From a bacterium (lineage in GTDB: Bacteria > RUG730 > JAAEPJ01), in assembly GCA_024222485.1 (NCBI GenBank), contig JAAEPJ010000453.1, positions 1 through 59,081 on the forward strand: a DNA stretch of 59,081 nt. The letters run 5' to 3'. Made by a program: the position numbers and the translations under genes. Positions 9,712 through 18,774 of the stretch are shown piece after piece. A model generated the notes under the pieces. The model had not been told where the DNA came from. It worked only from the letters and a program-made list of their open reading frames with translations, and made no database searches. The stretch's first letter is position 1. The number at the start of each line of letters is the position of its first letter.

Positions 9712-10071
9712 ATGTTCGTTAAAAAGTTGAAAGATTGTCAAGAATTTATCGCCGGTGATGGATGTAGATTAAGAGAAATTTTACACCCAGATAAACAGAA
9801 ATTGGATCTTGGTTATAGCCTTGCTTATGCGGAGGTTAAACGCGGTCAAGTTACTAAACTCCACGCGCTCAGTTCTTCAGAGGTCTATTATATAATTGCA
9901 GGTAATGGTAAAATGTATATTGATGATGAAGTTGCTGATGTTAGTATGGGTGATACTATTTATATCCCTTCTAACTCTCAGCAATCAATTGAAAATATAG
10001 GAGAATCCGTTCTTAGTTTTATTTGTATTGTGGATCCGGCATGGCGGATTGAAGATGAGTCCGTTTTTTAG
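9712..10071 (+). CDS. Small cupin-domain protein
   Basis: A single cupin barrel of 119 residues. Motif 1 is recognisable (H51 ALSSSE57 VYYIIAGNG) and motif 2 reads GDTIYIPSNSQQSIENIG. In the usual motif 2 a histidine occupies the position of Q91 here, and only one motif-1 histidine is seen, so metal binding may be altered or lost. It could be a sugar-phosphate isomerase relative or a ligand-binding sensor. AGGAG lies about 9 bases before the ATG. It appears to be a single-gene unit with AT-rich flanks. Confidence 0.8.
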   Translation: MFVKKLKDCQEFIAGDGCRLREILHPDKQKLDLGYSLAYAEVKRGQVTKLHALSSSEVYYIIAGNGKMYIDDEVADVSMGDTIYIPSNSQQSIENIGESVLSFICIVDPAWRIEDESVF

Positions 10072-10100
10072 TTGTTAGTCTGAATTATTATGAAGGAGAA

Positions 10101-11399
10101 ATGAAAATTTTAAAGCAAGTTATGATGGTTTTGCTGCTAACTGTATCTTTAGCTGCAGAAACAATTGAAGAAAGATTGCCTCAACAGTCAGTAAAATCTT
10201 TTATTTTAAAAAAAGAGTTAGAGTTTATTAGCAATCGGAAGCAAGCTAAGCTATATAAAAGATCAATGCATTCTTTTTATTCACCCTGGTATAGAAAGCG
10301 ACCTTATTATAAGAAAAGAGATGTGAAGTGGGCATTTTCTGCCTATAAAAGCCATCGTGGTTATGGAGAGAATTATCAGCGACATTCTAAAAAGTTTATG
10401 GAAGATATTCTTTATAATGCGGACCTTTTTAGTTATCCTAACTGGATAACTAAAGCAATTGTTGTTAAAAATACCTCACTTAGACTGGTGCCAACGATGA
10501 AACCGCATTTTTCTGATACTGTTGATCCTGTTAAAAAATACCCTTTTGATAATTTTCAAAATATTTTTATTAAAGCTAATACGCCTGTTTTAGTGACGCA
10601 TATTACGAGGAAAAAAGACTGGTTTTTAGTAGAGACTAACTTTGGGATTGGTTGGCTTAAGTCGGAGGCAGTGGCTTTTGTTAATAAAGAGTTTATGGAT
10701 ACTTTTAAGAGAAAACAATACCTTACTTTTCTAAAGGATAATGTTGCACTTTTAAATCAAAAAGGTTGGTTTTTAATGTATGCCAAAATAGGGATGCAGA
10801 TGCCTGTGTTTGAGCTGAAAAAAGATGGGTTCATAGCTGGGCTAGTTATAAAAGGCAGAAATAATTATGCGAGGCTTGAGGAAGTGTTTATTAGTAAGAA
10901 TCAGGCAGCTTTAAAGCCACTTGATTTTACATATCAAAATGTTGCCAAACTTGCGGATGAAATGATAGGACAACCATATGGTTGGGGTGGTCTTTATGGT
11001 AATCGGGACTGTTCTATGCTAACGATGGATCTGCTTGCAGGATTTGGATTTTCTCTTCCAAGGCATTCTAAAGCTCAGGCGAAATATGGTGGTAAATTTA
11101 TTTCACTTAAAAATTTATCTAATCAATCTAAAATAAATAAAATTAAAACACAAGGGAAGCCATTTCGAACATTAATCTGGATGCCTAGCCATATAATGTT
11201 TTACATTGGTCAAGATATAAAAACAGATAAACCTTTGATTTATCATAGTATTTGGGGTATTAAAGCTATTCTAGATGATAAAAGTGAAGATGTTAAAATT
11301 ATTGGAAAAACTATTGTTTCTACTCTTACTGTCGGGACGGATGTTTTTGGGATTAAAGAGAACCTGATTGATAAGGTTGAGGGTATGTGTGTGCTTTAA
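10101..11399 (+). CDS. Secreted NlpC/P60 cell-wall peptidase with SH3 domains
   Basis: Exported protein of 432 residues: signal peptide (about 1-19, cleavage near AAE), an N-terminal helical region, bacterial SH3-like segments at about 115-195 and 210-265, and a C-terminal NlpC/P60 domain. The probable catalytic residues are C304 in NRDCSM, H364 in MPSHIMFYIG and H382 in YHSIWG. The arrangement matches the family of dipeptidyl endopeptidases in which an N-terminal stabilising segment and SH3 modules precede NlpC/P60; such enzymes cut gamma-D-Glu-diamino acid bonds in peptidoglycan peptides. It lies 29 bases after the cupin gene behind GAAGGAG. Confidence 0.88.
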   Translation: MKILKQVMMVLLLTVSLAAETIEERLPQQSVKSFILKKELEFISNRKQAKLYKRSMHSFYSPWYRKRPYYKKRDVKWAFSAYKSHRGYGENYQRHSKKFMEDILYNADLFSYPNWITKAIVVKNTSLRLVPTMKPHFSDTVDPVKKYPFDNFQNIFIKANTPVLVTHITRKKDWFLVETNFGIGWLKSEAVAFVNKEFMDTFKRKQYLTFLKDNVALLNQKGWFLMYAKIGMQMPVFELKKDGFIAGLVIKGRNNYARLEEVFISKNQAALKPLDFTYQNVAKLADEMIGQPYGWGGLYGNRDCSMLTMDLLAGFGFSLPRHSKAQAKYGGKFISLKNLSNQSKINKIKTQGKPFRTLIWMPSHIMFYIGQDIKTDKPLIYHSIWGIKAILDDKSEDVKIIGKTIVSTLTVGTDVFGIKENLIDKVEGMCVL

Positions 11400-11457
11400 A
11401 ACGAATGATTGAAATTATTTTAAGGGATTTATAAAAAGGGTATTTTAGGAGAATATT

Positions 11458-12570
11458 ATGAGAAATATTGTCGTTTTGGGATCAACAGGCACAATAGGTA
11501 GAATGACTTTAGAGGTAATCGAGCAGATTGGTGATTATAATATTATTGGACTTGCTACTCATTCTAATACAAAATTATTAAAAGAACAGGTGGGAAAATT
11601 TAAGCCGGATTATGTTTGCGTTTATGATCAAGATGCTTCTAAAAATTTTAGCTCAGATATTCCTGTTTTTGTTGGAGATGAAGGTCTCGTGAATTTAGTT
11701 GAGTTGGATGATCTTGATTTTGTAATGGCTGCAGCTGTTGGGGCGGCAAGTCTTAGATCTATTTACCGTGCACTTGAGTTAGGAATTAAGGTCGCAGTGG
11801 CCAATAAAGAGCCCATTGTGATTGCTGGTGATTTTTTGATGGATATTGCGCGGAAGAATAGATCCGAAATTTTACCTGTTGATAGTGAGCATAGTGCGAT
11901 TTTTCAGTGCTTAAAAGGAGAATCGACAGCAGAAGTTAGGCGTATTATTCTTACAGCTTCTGGAGGTCCATTTTACGATAGAGCAGATCTTGAAAATGTA
12001 ACTAAAGCTGAGGCTTTGGATCATCCGCGTTGGAAAATGGGATCAAAGATTACTATTGATTCTGCAACCTTGATGAATAAAGGATTTGAAGTGATAGAAG
12101 CTTACCATTTATTTGGAGTGCCACTTGATAAAATTGAAGTTATTATTCACCCTGAATCTATTATCCATTCAATGATAGACTTTGTAGATGGGAATATAAA
12201 AGCACATCTTGGAAAAACGGATATGAAGATTCCTATTCAATTTGCTTTGACTTATCCTAAACGAAATCCTATTGCTGATCAAGGACTATGTTTTGAGAGT
12301 TTGGCAAGTTTGAATTTCAAAAAAGTAGATTTTGTAAAATTTCCATGTTTGAAAATGGCCTATGCTGCGGCAGAAAAAGGGGCTGGATATCCTGTTGTTT
12401 TGAATGCTGCAAATGAGATACTTGTCTCTCAGTTTTTGCGGGAGGAAATTGGATTTTTAGAAATAACGGGTAAACTTGAAAATTGTTTGAGTAAGTTCTC
12501 TGGAGAAAAGCTTACTTCTCTTGAGGATATTTTAGCTTTGGATTGTAAGATAAGGAATACTTTATGTTAG
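11458..12570 (+). CDS. dxr: 1-deoxy-D-xylulose 5-phosphate reductoisomerase
   Basis: Second step of the MEP isoprenoid pathway, converting DXP to 2-C-methyl-D-erythritol 4-phosphate with NADPH. The 370 residues contain the NADPH loop GSTGTIG (8-14), ANKEP (115-119), the metal ligands D142 and E144 in LPVDSEHSA, E211 in MNKGFE, and the substrate block HPRWKMGSKITIDSATLMN. Length is slightly short of the E. coli enzyme but complete. AGGAG precedes the ATG. It overlaps rseP by 7 bases, and ispG, a later enzyme of the same pathway, follows rseP, so dxr-rseP-ispG form one operon. Confidence 0.96.
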   Translation: MRNIVVLGSTGTIGRMTLEVIEQIGDYNIIGLATHSNTKLLKEQVGKFKPDYVCVYDQDASKNFSSDIPVFVGDEGLVNLVELDDLDFVMAAAVGAASLRSIYRALELGIKVAVANKEPIVIAGDFLMDIARKNRSEILPVDSEHSAIFQCLKGESTAEVRRIILTASGGPFYDRADLENVTKAEALDHPRWKMGSKITIDSATLMNKGFEVIEAYHLFGVPLDKIEVIIHPESIIHSMIDFVDGNIKAHLGKTDMKIPIQFALTYPKRNPIADQGLCFESLASLNFKKVDFVKFPCLKMAYAAAEKGAGYPVVLNAANEILVSQFLREEIGFLEITGKLENCLSKFSGEKLTSLEDILALDCKIRNTLC

Positions 12571-13595
12571 GAAATCTTCTAATTGTTTTCATTGCTATTG
12601 GTTTTGTTATTTTTATTCATGAGCTAGGGCATTTCTTTTTTGCGAAGCTTTTTGGGGTTAATGTCGAAAAGTTTTCTATTGGGTTTGGGAAAGAAATTTT
12701 TGGGTTAAATAGAAATAAAACGAGGTATTCTTTAGCTGCTTTCCCTCTAGGGGGGTTCATTAAAATGCAGGGGGAACATTTTAATGCGGATTTTACTAAA
12801 CCAGAAAAAGGTGACTTTGTTGAACTTTCTTATTTAAAGCGAATCATTGTGGTAGCAGCTGGTGCGATTGTTAATATTTTATTTGCTATTATTTTTGTAT
12901 TTTTTATGACATATTTTATCGGAATTAATACTCCAGATATTGAGGATTTACGGATTGCTGGTTTGGTAAAAAATAGACCAGCAATAGCAGCAGGTGTGCA
13001 AGTAGATGATGTGTTAATGAAAATTGGTGTTCGAGAAATTAAGTCTTGGGAGGATGTGATTGATTTTTCCTTGAACCATGATGGGGAGCTTGTTGTTGTT
13101 GAGTTTCTAAGAGATGATCAGCCGTTGGAGTTTGAGATTTTGCCATTTTATGATAAAGCTGAGTCAAGGTATTTATTAGGAATTACTGGGTATACTATCC
13201 ATCGAAATTTATTATTTTCAGAAAGTTTAAATTTTAGTTATAATTTTTTTAAAAGACTTACAAGAGGTTTTTTTAGTATTTTTACCTTTAAGAAAGAAGT
13301 TGAGGTTGTTGGTCCCATAGGCGTTATGAAAGAGTTGACGAATGCTCTGGGTATAGGCTTTAGTCACTTTTTGTTTTTATTAGCTGTTGTTAGCTTTAAT
13401 CTTGGTTTGGCTAATCTTCTCCCCTTGCCAATTTTAGATGGTGGGCATATTATGATTTATTTAATCGAGTGGATCAGTGGGAGAAGAATGAATAAAAATT
13501 TTTTGGATATGATGTTTACGGTTATGTTTATTGTTCTTATTGTTTTTATGATTTTTGTAACGAATAAAGATGTATTAAGAATATTTGGTAATTGA
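12564..13595 (+). CDS. rseP: RseP-type site-2 intramembrane metalloprotease
   Basis: Polytopic inner-membrane zinc protease that cleaves transmembrane segments (anti-sigma factors, remnant signal peptides). The zinc motif HELGH is at 19-23, the third ligand D292 is in NLLPLPILDGGH, and one PDZ domain lies at about 125-195 between the membrane segments. With 343 residues it is shorter than the two-PDZ E. coli RseP and matches the single-PDZ form. The start codon lies within the last codons of dxr, a gene order seen in many bacteria. Confidence 0.94.
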   Translation: MLGNLLIVFIAIGFVIFIHELGHFFFAKLFGVNVEKFSIGFGKEIFGLNRNKTRYSLAAFPLGGFIKMQGEHFNADFTKPEKGDFVELSYLKRIIVVAAGAIVNILFAIIFVFFMTYFIGINTPDIEDLRIAGLVKNRPAIAAGVQVDDVLMKIGVREIKSWEDVIDFSLNHDGELVVVEFLRDDQPLEFEILPFYDKAESRYLLGITGYTIHRNLLFSESLNFSYNFFKRLTRGFFSIFTFKKEVEVVGPIGVMKELTNALGIGFSHFLFLLAVVSFNLGLANLLPLPILDGGHIMIYLIEWISGRRMNKNFLDMMFTVMFIVLIVFMIFVTNKDVLRIFGN

Positions 13596-13656
13596 GTTTT
13601 AAAAAATTAAAAAGAGATTAAGATTTAACTTGTCTCTAAGACAGGAGCTTGATAAT

Positions 13657-14706
13657 ATGAAAGTGAAGATTGGTTGTTTAGAGCTTGGTAGTAATAAAAA
13701 AGTTATAGTGCAGTCTATGACGAATACAGATACGAAGAATATAGAAGAAACAGTTGCACAAATTCATCGTCTTGAGCGTGTGGGATGTGAGCTTGTGCGT
13801 GTGAGTGTTCCGGATAAAGAGTCGGCTTTAGCATTAAAAAAAATAAAAGAGCAAATCACTATTCCTTTAGTTGCAGATATTCATTTTGAGGCGAAGCTTG
13901 CACTTTTAGCTATAGAAAACGGTGCGGATAAGATTCGGATTAATCCTGGAAATATTAGGCGTGAGACTTTGCTTGAGATAATTAACTTGGCTAAAAAATT
14001 TAATGTAGCCATTCGGATAGGAGTCAATGCGGGATCTCTTAAATCTTTAGAGCACCAAAGTATTGAAAAAAAAGCAGAATTAATGGTCGCTAAAGCTTTA
14101 GAATATATTAGTGATTTTGAAGCTCAAGATTTTAAGAACTTGGTTGTTTCTTTAAAATCAAGTGATATTAGGACTTCTATTTTGGCGTATGAGTTGTTTG
14201 CTTCGAAGTCAGAATATCCTTTACACTTAGGCATTACTGAGGCGGGTTCTAAATTTACTGGAGCCATTAAATCAAGTGTCGGTTTGGGAATTTTACTTTA
14301 TAAAGGTATTGGTAATACGATTAGAGTTTCTCTTTCGAGTGATCCTATTTTTGAAGTTTTTGCAGCGTATAATATTTTACAAGGGCTTGGTTTAAGACAA
14401 AAATATCCCGAAATTATCTCTTGTCCTACTTGTGCGAGAACGACGATTGATGTTATTAACTTAGTAGAAAAAGTAGAAAATTTAGTTTATTCCTGTGATT
14501 GGAGTGGCACTAAAAAAAATAATCTTAAAGTCGCTGTTATGGGGTGTGTCGTTAATGGTCCTGGCGAAGCAAAGGAAGCTGATTTTGGAATTTGTGGCGC
14601 GGGAAATAAGGTAGCCTTTTTTGAGGATGGTAAAATTATTGATACATTTGACTCTCCTGAGGTTGAAAAAATGTTGTTTGAAAGATTGAGTAAGCTTAAG
14701 AAATAG
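13657..14706 (+). CDS. ispG: 4-hydroxy-3-methylbut-2-en-1-yl diphosphate synthase
   Basis: Iron-sulfur enzyme of the MEP pathway that converts MEcPP to HMBPP. Cluster ligands are readable as C256 and C259 (SCPTCA), C297 and E304 (GCVVNGPGE). Other landmarks are VQSMTNTDT, VADIHF, RINPGN, RIGVNAGSL and LHLGITEAG. The ATG at 13657 is chosen because AGGAG sits 9 bases upstream (349 residues); a TTG at 13630 would extend it by 9 residues. The direct, single-domain type (without the plant/Chlamydia insertion) is present. Confidence 0.95.
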   Translation: MKVKIGCLELGSNKKVIVQSMTNTDTKNIEETVAQIHRLERVGCELVRVSVPDKESALALKKIKEQITIPLVADIHFEAKLALLAIENGADKIRINPGNIRRETLLEIINLAKKFNVAIRIGVNAGSLKSLEHQSIEKKAELMVAKALEYISDFEAQDFKNLVVSLKSSDIRTSILAYELFASKSEYPLHLGITEAGSKFTGAIKSSVGLGILLYKGIGNTIRVSLSSDPIFEVFAAYNILQGLGLRQKYPEIISCPTCARTTIDVINLVEKVENLVYSCDWSGTKKNNLKVAVMGCVVNGPGEAKEADFGICGAGNKVAFFEDGKIIDTFDSPEVEKMLFERLSKLKK

Positions 14707-14742
14707 TTATTTGAATACGGGGAATATGGCTGGAGGGTAGTG

Positions 14743-16335
14743 GTGTTAAAATTGATTTTTTTGAGTGCAATGATTTGTCTTTGGATTGGATATTTATTTT
14801 ATGGTAGATTCTTGTCTAGATTTTTTAAGGTTGATTCCAAGCGTCAGACTCCTGCACATACTTTAAATGATGGACACGATTATTCTCCTGCTAAGGTACT
14901 AGTCTTATTCGGGCATAGTTTTTCATCTATTGCTGGAGCTGGACCGATTGTTGGACCTATAATTGCCTGCATGTATTTTGGCTGGTTGCCAGCACTTTTA
15001 TGGATAATTTTTGGCTCAATTTTTATTGGAGGGTTACATGATTTTTCTACTTTGATTATGTCTGTACGCAACCAAGGGAAATCTATTGCTGAGGTTATTA
15101 AACTTAAACTTGGCCATAGAATATATTTAATGGTTTTAGTTTTATTGTTTTTTACACTTGAGTATGTGTTAATCGTTTTTTTGGATTTGACAGCTACAGG
15201 CTTTAGCACAGATGGTAGTGTAGCAACGGCGTCTTTGACTTATATTTTTTTAGCATTAGTTTTTGGTTTTTTTATGAAGTGTAAAAGGTTATTTTTAGTA
15301 TCCTTGCCCTTTATTGTGATTTTGTTTGCTACTGTTTATTTTGCATATTTGAATCCTTTATTTGGTTTTTCTAAGTCATTTTGGCAGATTTTGTTACTAA
15401 TCTATTGTTTTACTGTATCGGTACTTCCTATTAAGGTTTTGCTTCAACCGCGTGATTATTTATCATCTTATATGCTTTATTTTGCATTGGTTCTCGGTGT
15501 TTTTGGGGTTTTTCTAAAAGGAGATTTGGCTATTAGCTATGCGTATTTCATTCCTTTTACTGAACGAGCGAGTGATACTCTAAAATTATTTCCTGTACTT
15601 TTTATTACAGTTGCTTGTGGAGCAGTTAGCGGTTTTCATTCGTTAGTAGAGTCAGGGACAATTTCTAAGCAGCTTGATAATGAAAAAGATGCTAAAATTA
15701 TTGGATATGGAGGGATGCTGGTAGAGGCAGTTTTAGCGGTTATTGCCCTCGTTACTATAATGATTTTAACGAAAGAAGAAGCGGTTGGTCTTGATAATCC
15801 TATTGCAATTTTCTCTCATGGTGTCGGTAAATTTGCTGTACTTCTTGGTGTTGAAAAGGGGTTTGGTAATACTTTGGGGTATTTGATTATTTCTACTTTT
15901 TTGCTTACAACCCTTGATACAGCAACAAGAATTTCTCGTTATATTTTTCAAGAGCTTTTTAATTTAAAAACTAAGGAAAGTGTCTATTATTCTTCTTTTT
16001 TTGTTCTAATATTGCCCGTTGCCTTTTGTTTTTATGATTCAATCTGGAAACTTATTTGGCCTATTTTCGGAGCGACAAATCAGCTGGTTGCTGCTGTGGG
16101 GTTATTAACTGTGTTAATTTGGCAAAGAGAAAAGAATAGAGGGATTAAGTTTTTTATTCTCTTGCCAACTCTATTTATGTTTGTAATGAGTATTACTTCT
16201 TTATTGCGAACAGTTTTAACGCCACAACTTTTAATAATTAAAATTACAGTTCTGGGTTTGATTATAATAACAGTCTTATTGGTCTATTTTGCGATCAAAG
16301 AGCTATTTTATAATTCTTTATTTAAAAAGAATTAG
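14743..16335 (+). CDS. Carbon starvation protein CstA family transporter
   Basis: Polytopic membrane protein of about 530 residues with CstA family blocks: HDYSPAKVLVLFGHSFSSIAG, AGPIVGPIIA, GGLHDFSTL, SGFHSLVESGTISKQ and the C-terminal IFGATNQLVAA. Relatives import pyruvate or peptides (CstA, BtsT). It is shorter than the roughly 700-residue E. coli CstA and lacks its long C-terminal extension, like many non-enterobacterial members. GTG at 14743 has TGGAGGG just upstream; a GTG one codon earlier is possible. The gene follows ispG by 36 bases but has no metabolic link to it. Confidence 0.9.
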   Translation: MLKLIFLSAMICLWIGYLFYGRFLSRFFKVDSKRQTPAHTLNDGHDYSPAKVLVLFGHSFSSIAGAGPIVGPIIACMYFGWLPALLWIIFGSIFIGGLHDFSTLIMSVRNQGKSIAEVIKLKLGHRIYLMVLVLLFFTLEYVLIVFLDLTATGFSTDGSVATASLTYIFLALVFGFFMKCKRLFLVSLPFIVILFATVYFAYLNPLFGFSKSFWQILLLIYCFTVSVLPIKVLLQPRDYLSSYMLYFALVLGVFGVFLKGDLAISYAYFIPFTERASDTLKLFPVLFITVACGAVSGFHSLVESGTISKQLDNEKDAKIIGYGGMLVEAVLAVIALVTIMILTKEEAVGLDNPIAIFSHGVGKFAVLLGVEKGFGNTLGYLIISTFLLTTLDTATRISRYIFQELFNLKTKESVYYSSFFVLILPVAFCFYDSIWKLIWPIFGATNQLVAAVGLLTVLIWQREKNRGIKFFILLPTLFMFVMSITSLLRTVLTPQLLIIKITVLGLIIITVLLVYFAIKELFYNSLFKKN

Positions 16336-16398
16336 TACTTGAGTGTAGAGGAATAACTAAAAAAATTAAAAAGATTTTTTTTAATTTGACATTATATT

Positions 16399-16422
16399 TT
16401 GACTAAAAATCGTGTTAGTCAA
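16399..16422. promoter_or_regulatory. Inverted repeat just upstream of parB
   Basis: TTGACTA (16399-16405) and TAGTCAA (16416-16422) are exact reverse complements separated by 10 bases, ending right before the GAGGAG ribosome site. A TTGACA (16386-16391) lies next to it without a clear -10. It could be an operator or a 5' UTR hairpin controlling parB. It does not resemble the parS consensus. Confidence 0.3.
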
Positions 16423-16435
16423 TGAGGAGTAATAA

Positions 16436-17302
16436 ATGGCTGTATCAAAAGGGTTGGGCAAAGGATTAGAAGCTATTATCCCAGGTTGGTCAGAAGAAAC
16501 TGTCAAGAATATAAATGAGTCTGATATCTTAGATATTAAAATAGAACATATTAAAACAGGTGTTTATCAACCGCGGAAGACTTTTAATGAGGAAACATTG
16601 AAAGAGCTTGCTAGATCAATTGAAGCGAAAGGGATTATTCAGCCATTAGTTGTGATCAAAGATCAGGGAAATTATATCTTGATTGCAGGAGAAAGACGAC
16701 TTAGAGCGGCAGCTATAGCAGGACTTAATAAAGTCCCCGTTATTGTTAGGCAATATTCAGAAGAGGAGCGTTTAGAGATCGCCTTGATTGAGAACCTGCA
16801 GCGTGAGGATTTAAACGCTATTGAAGAAGCGGAAACTTACGCTCTTTTAATGGAAAAACATAAGTTTCGACAGGAAGATTTAGCGGAGCATGTTAATAAA
16901 AGTCGTTCTCATGTTGCTAATATTTTAAGGCTGCTTTCTTTGTCAGACTCTATTAAACTTCTTTTGGTTAATGGTGATTTATCATCGGCTAAAGCACGAA
17001 CATTACTTAGTGAGCCTGATGAACAAAGGCGTGAAAGGTTGGCAAAAAAGGCTGTTATTAATGCACTTTCTGTTAAAGATATTGAAAATTTAATCAGAAA
17101 AAAAAATCCTAAAAGTGTTAGAGTTAATAAAGAATTACGCCAGTATGTTAAAGAGCTAAAAGAAAAGTTTAACCAGAAATTTACAAGTTCTAATATTTCT
17201 TTGGATGTAAAAGAAAATGAAAATAATGTTAAAGGTGATATTAAAATTAAATTTGGATCTGCTGAGGAGTTAAATAAAATTTTAGATATTTTGGGAATGT
17301 AA
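16436..17302 (+). CDS. parB: ParB chromosome-partitioning protein (CTPase clamp)
   Basis: DNA-binding CTP switch that loads at parS and spreads. The N terminus has the typical SKGLGKGLEAIIPG; the ParB/Srx domain follows with QPRKTFNEE, the CTP-binding GERRLRAAAIAG and IENLQREDLNAIEEA; a helix-turn-helix KHO domain with EDLAEHVNKSRSHVANILRLL comes next, and a lysine-rich C-terminal dimerisation domain ends the 288 residues. All functional motifs look intact. GAGGAG precedes the ATG. No parS-like 16-mer was noticed near it, and its usual neighbour parA is 10 kb upstream. Confidence 0.95.
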   Translation: MAVSKGLGKGLEAIIPGWSEETVKNINESDILDIKIEHIKTGVYQPRKTFNEETLKELARSIEAKGIIQPLVVIKDQGNYILIAGERRLRAAAIAGLNKVPVIVRQYSEEERLEIALIENLQREDLNAIEEAETYALLMEKHKFRQEDLAEHVNKSRSHVANILRLLSLSDSIKLLLVNGDLSSAKARTLLSEPDEQRRERLAKKAVINALSVKDIENLIRKKNPKSVRVNKELRQYVKELKEKFNQKFTSSNISLDVKENENNVKGDIKIKFGSAEELNKILDILGM

Positions 17303-17322
17303 AGATTTTAGTTAAATTACAT

Positions 17323-17371
17323 AAACAACAAAAAGTCCATCCTGATAAAACAGTATTGTTGTTTTTTGTTT
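17323..17371 (+). terminator. Probable intrinsic terminator after parB
   Basis: AAACAACAA (17323-17331) can pair with TTGTTGTTT (17356-17364), followed by TTTTGTTTA. The 24-base loop is long, and an alternative pairing of ATAAACAA with TTGTTTAT exists, so this is a weak but plausible terminator between parB and queC. Confidence 0.4.
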
Positions 17372-17414
17372 ATAAGCTTAATGGTTTCTAGTTATCAAAA
17401 AAGGATGTTGATAA

Positions 17415-18059
17415 ATGAAGAGTAAAAAAGCGGTGGTTTTATTGTCAGGAGGCTTGGATTCTACGACAACACTATACTGGGCAATAGACCAAGGCTATGA
17501 ATGTTATGCATTAATTTTTAATTATGGGCAGAAACATTATAAAGAAGTAAAAATAGCAGAAAATATTGCTAAACTTTTAGGTGTTAAGTATCAAATAATT
17601 AATTTAGAATTTCCATGGAAAGGCAGTGCCCTTTTAGATAAGGAGCTTACTATTCCTAAGAACCGTAATATTGATGATAATATTCCTCTTACTTATGTTC
17701 CTGGACGAAATATTATCTTTCTCAGTATTGCAACATCTTATGCTGAAGTAATAAAAGCAGAAACAATTTTAATAGGTGCTAACAGTATTGATTATAGTGG
17801 TTACCCTGACTGTCGTCCAGAATTTATTAAAGCTATGCAGAATGCAATAATGCTTGGGACTAAAGATGGTAAAATTAATATTGAAACGCCACTAATTACT
17901 TTATCTAAAAAAGATATTATTTTATTAGGGCTAAGCTTAGGTGTTCCTTATGAAGAAACATGGTCTTGTTATATTGGAGAAGATGAGCCTTGTGGGGTTT
18001 GTGATAGCTGTATACTCAGAAAAAAAGGATTTGAAGAAGCATGCAAAAGTATAAAATAG
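17415..18059 (+). CDS. queC: 7-cyano-7-deazaguanine synthase
   Basis: Converts 7-carboxy-7-deazaguanine to preQ0 with ATP and ammonia, in queuosine biosynthesis. The PP-loop SGGLDSTTTL (11-20) and the four zinc cysteines C185, C193, C196 and C199 are present, and VPGRNIIFLSIA is typical. The 214 residues are a normal length. The ATG follows aaaaaggatgttgataa. It overlaps queE by 19 bases, so the two consecutive pathway enzymes are co-translated. I looked for a preQ1 riboswitch in the leader and did not find one. Confidence 0.95.
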   Translation: MKSKKAVVLLSGGLDSTTTLYWAIDQGYECYALIFNYGQKHYKEVKIAENIAKLLGVKYQIINLEFPWKGSALLDKELTIPKNRNIDDNIPLTYVPGRNIIFLSIATSYAEVIKAETILIGANSIDYSGYPDCRPEFIKAMQNAIMLGTKDGKINIETPLITLSKKDIILLGLSLGVPYEETWSCYIGEDEPCGVCDSCILRKKGFEEACKSIK

Positions 18060-18703
18060 TCGAGATTTTTGATTCGATACAAGGGGAAGGTCCTTATTTA
18101 GGTGAACGACAGATCTTTATTCGTTTAGGAGAATGTAATTTATCTTGTGTTTATTGCGACACAGATTTTAAAAGATATGTGCTTATGACAGCTAAAGAAA
18201 TTTTTGATCAGGTGAATGAAAAAACGATTGTTTTTACAGGCGGTGAGCCTTTACTACAATCAGGGTTAATCAAAGAGATTAGAAAATTGGAACATTTTGT
18301 GCTCAAGAAAAATAGAATTATGCTTGAGACTAATGCGACACTTTCCTCGCAATTAGCTGAGGTAATTGATTATGTTGATGTTTTTTCTTGTGACTATAAA
18401 TTGCGCAAATATGCCAATATTGATCAAAAGGAGCATCAACAATTTTTTGCTAAGCTGGAAGCAAAAAATAAAAATTTTTATGTAAAAATAATTACGGATG
18501 ATGATATCTCCTTAGAAGAGTTTAAGGAAGAGATTAAATATTTACAAGTCAATAAAAATACTAAAATAATTTTGCAACCAATTTTTAAAGAATCCCTTCA
18601 ATATTCTGCTCAATTTATAAAATATCATCAAATATTACTGAATAAGGGGTTTGAAAAGGTATTTTTTATTCCTCAAGTTCATAAATTTTTAGGAGTTAAT
18701 TAG
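18041..18703 (+). CDS. queE: 7-carboxy-7-deazaguanine synthase
   Basis: Radical SAM enzyme that contracts 6-carboxytetrahydropterin to 7-carboxy-7-deazaguanine. Landmarks are the N-terminal DSIQGEGPYLGERQIFIRLG, the cluster motif C32-x3-C36-x2-C39 followed by DTDF, and FTGGEPLLQ. It is 220 residues, a normal compact QueE. It supplies the substrate for QueC, encoded just upstream and overlapping; QueD, which makes its substrate, is encoded 33 kb downstream. Confidence 0.94.
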   Translation: MQKYKIVEIFDSIQGEGPYLGERQIFIRLGECNLSCVYCDTDFKRYVLMTAKEIFDQVNEKTIVFTGGEPLLQSGLIKEIRKLEHFVLKKNRIMLETNATLSSQLAEVIDYVDVFSCDYKLRKYANIDQKEHQQFFAKLEAKNKNFYVKIITDDDISLEEFKEEIKYLQVNKNTKIILQPIFKESLQYSAQFIKYHQILLNKGFEKVFFIPQVHKFLGVN

Positions 18704-18774
18704 TCTGGGTTTGATTATGATTTCGCTAGATTTTTAGAGAACAGCTTATTTATTTTTTATAAGAGATATAAAAA

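Noticed and set aside
5680-17302. parS site near parA or parB
   Set aside because: I looked for a TGTTTCACGTGAAACA-like 16-mer and noticed none; a computed search would settle it.
17303-17414. preQ1 riboswitch in the queC leader
   Set aside because: The leader has an A-rich stretch before the ribosome site but no matching P1 stem or C-rich loop of a class I aptamer.
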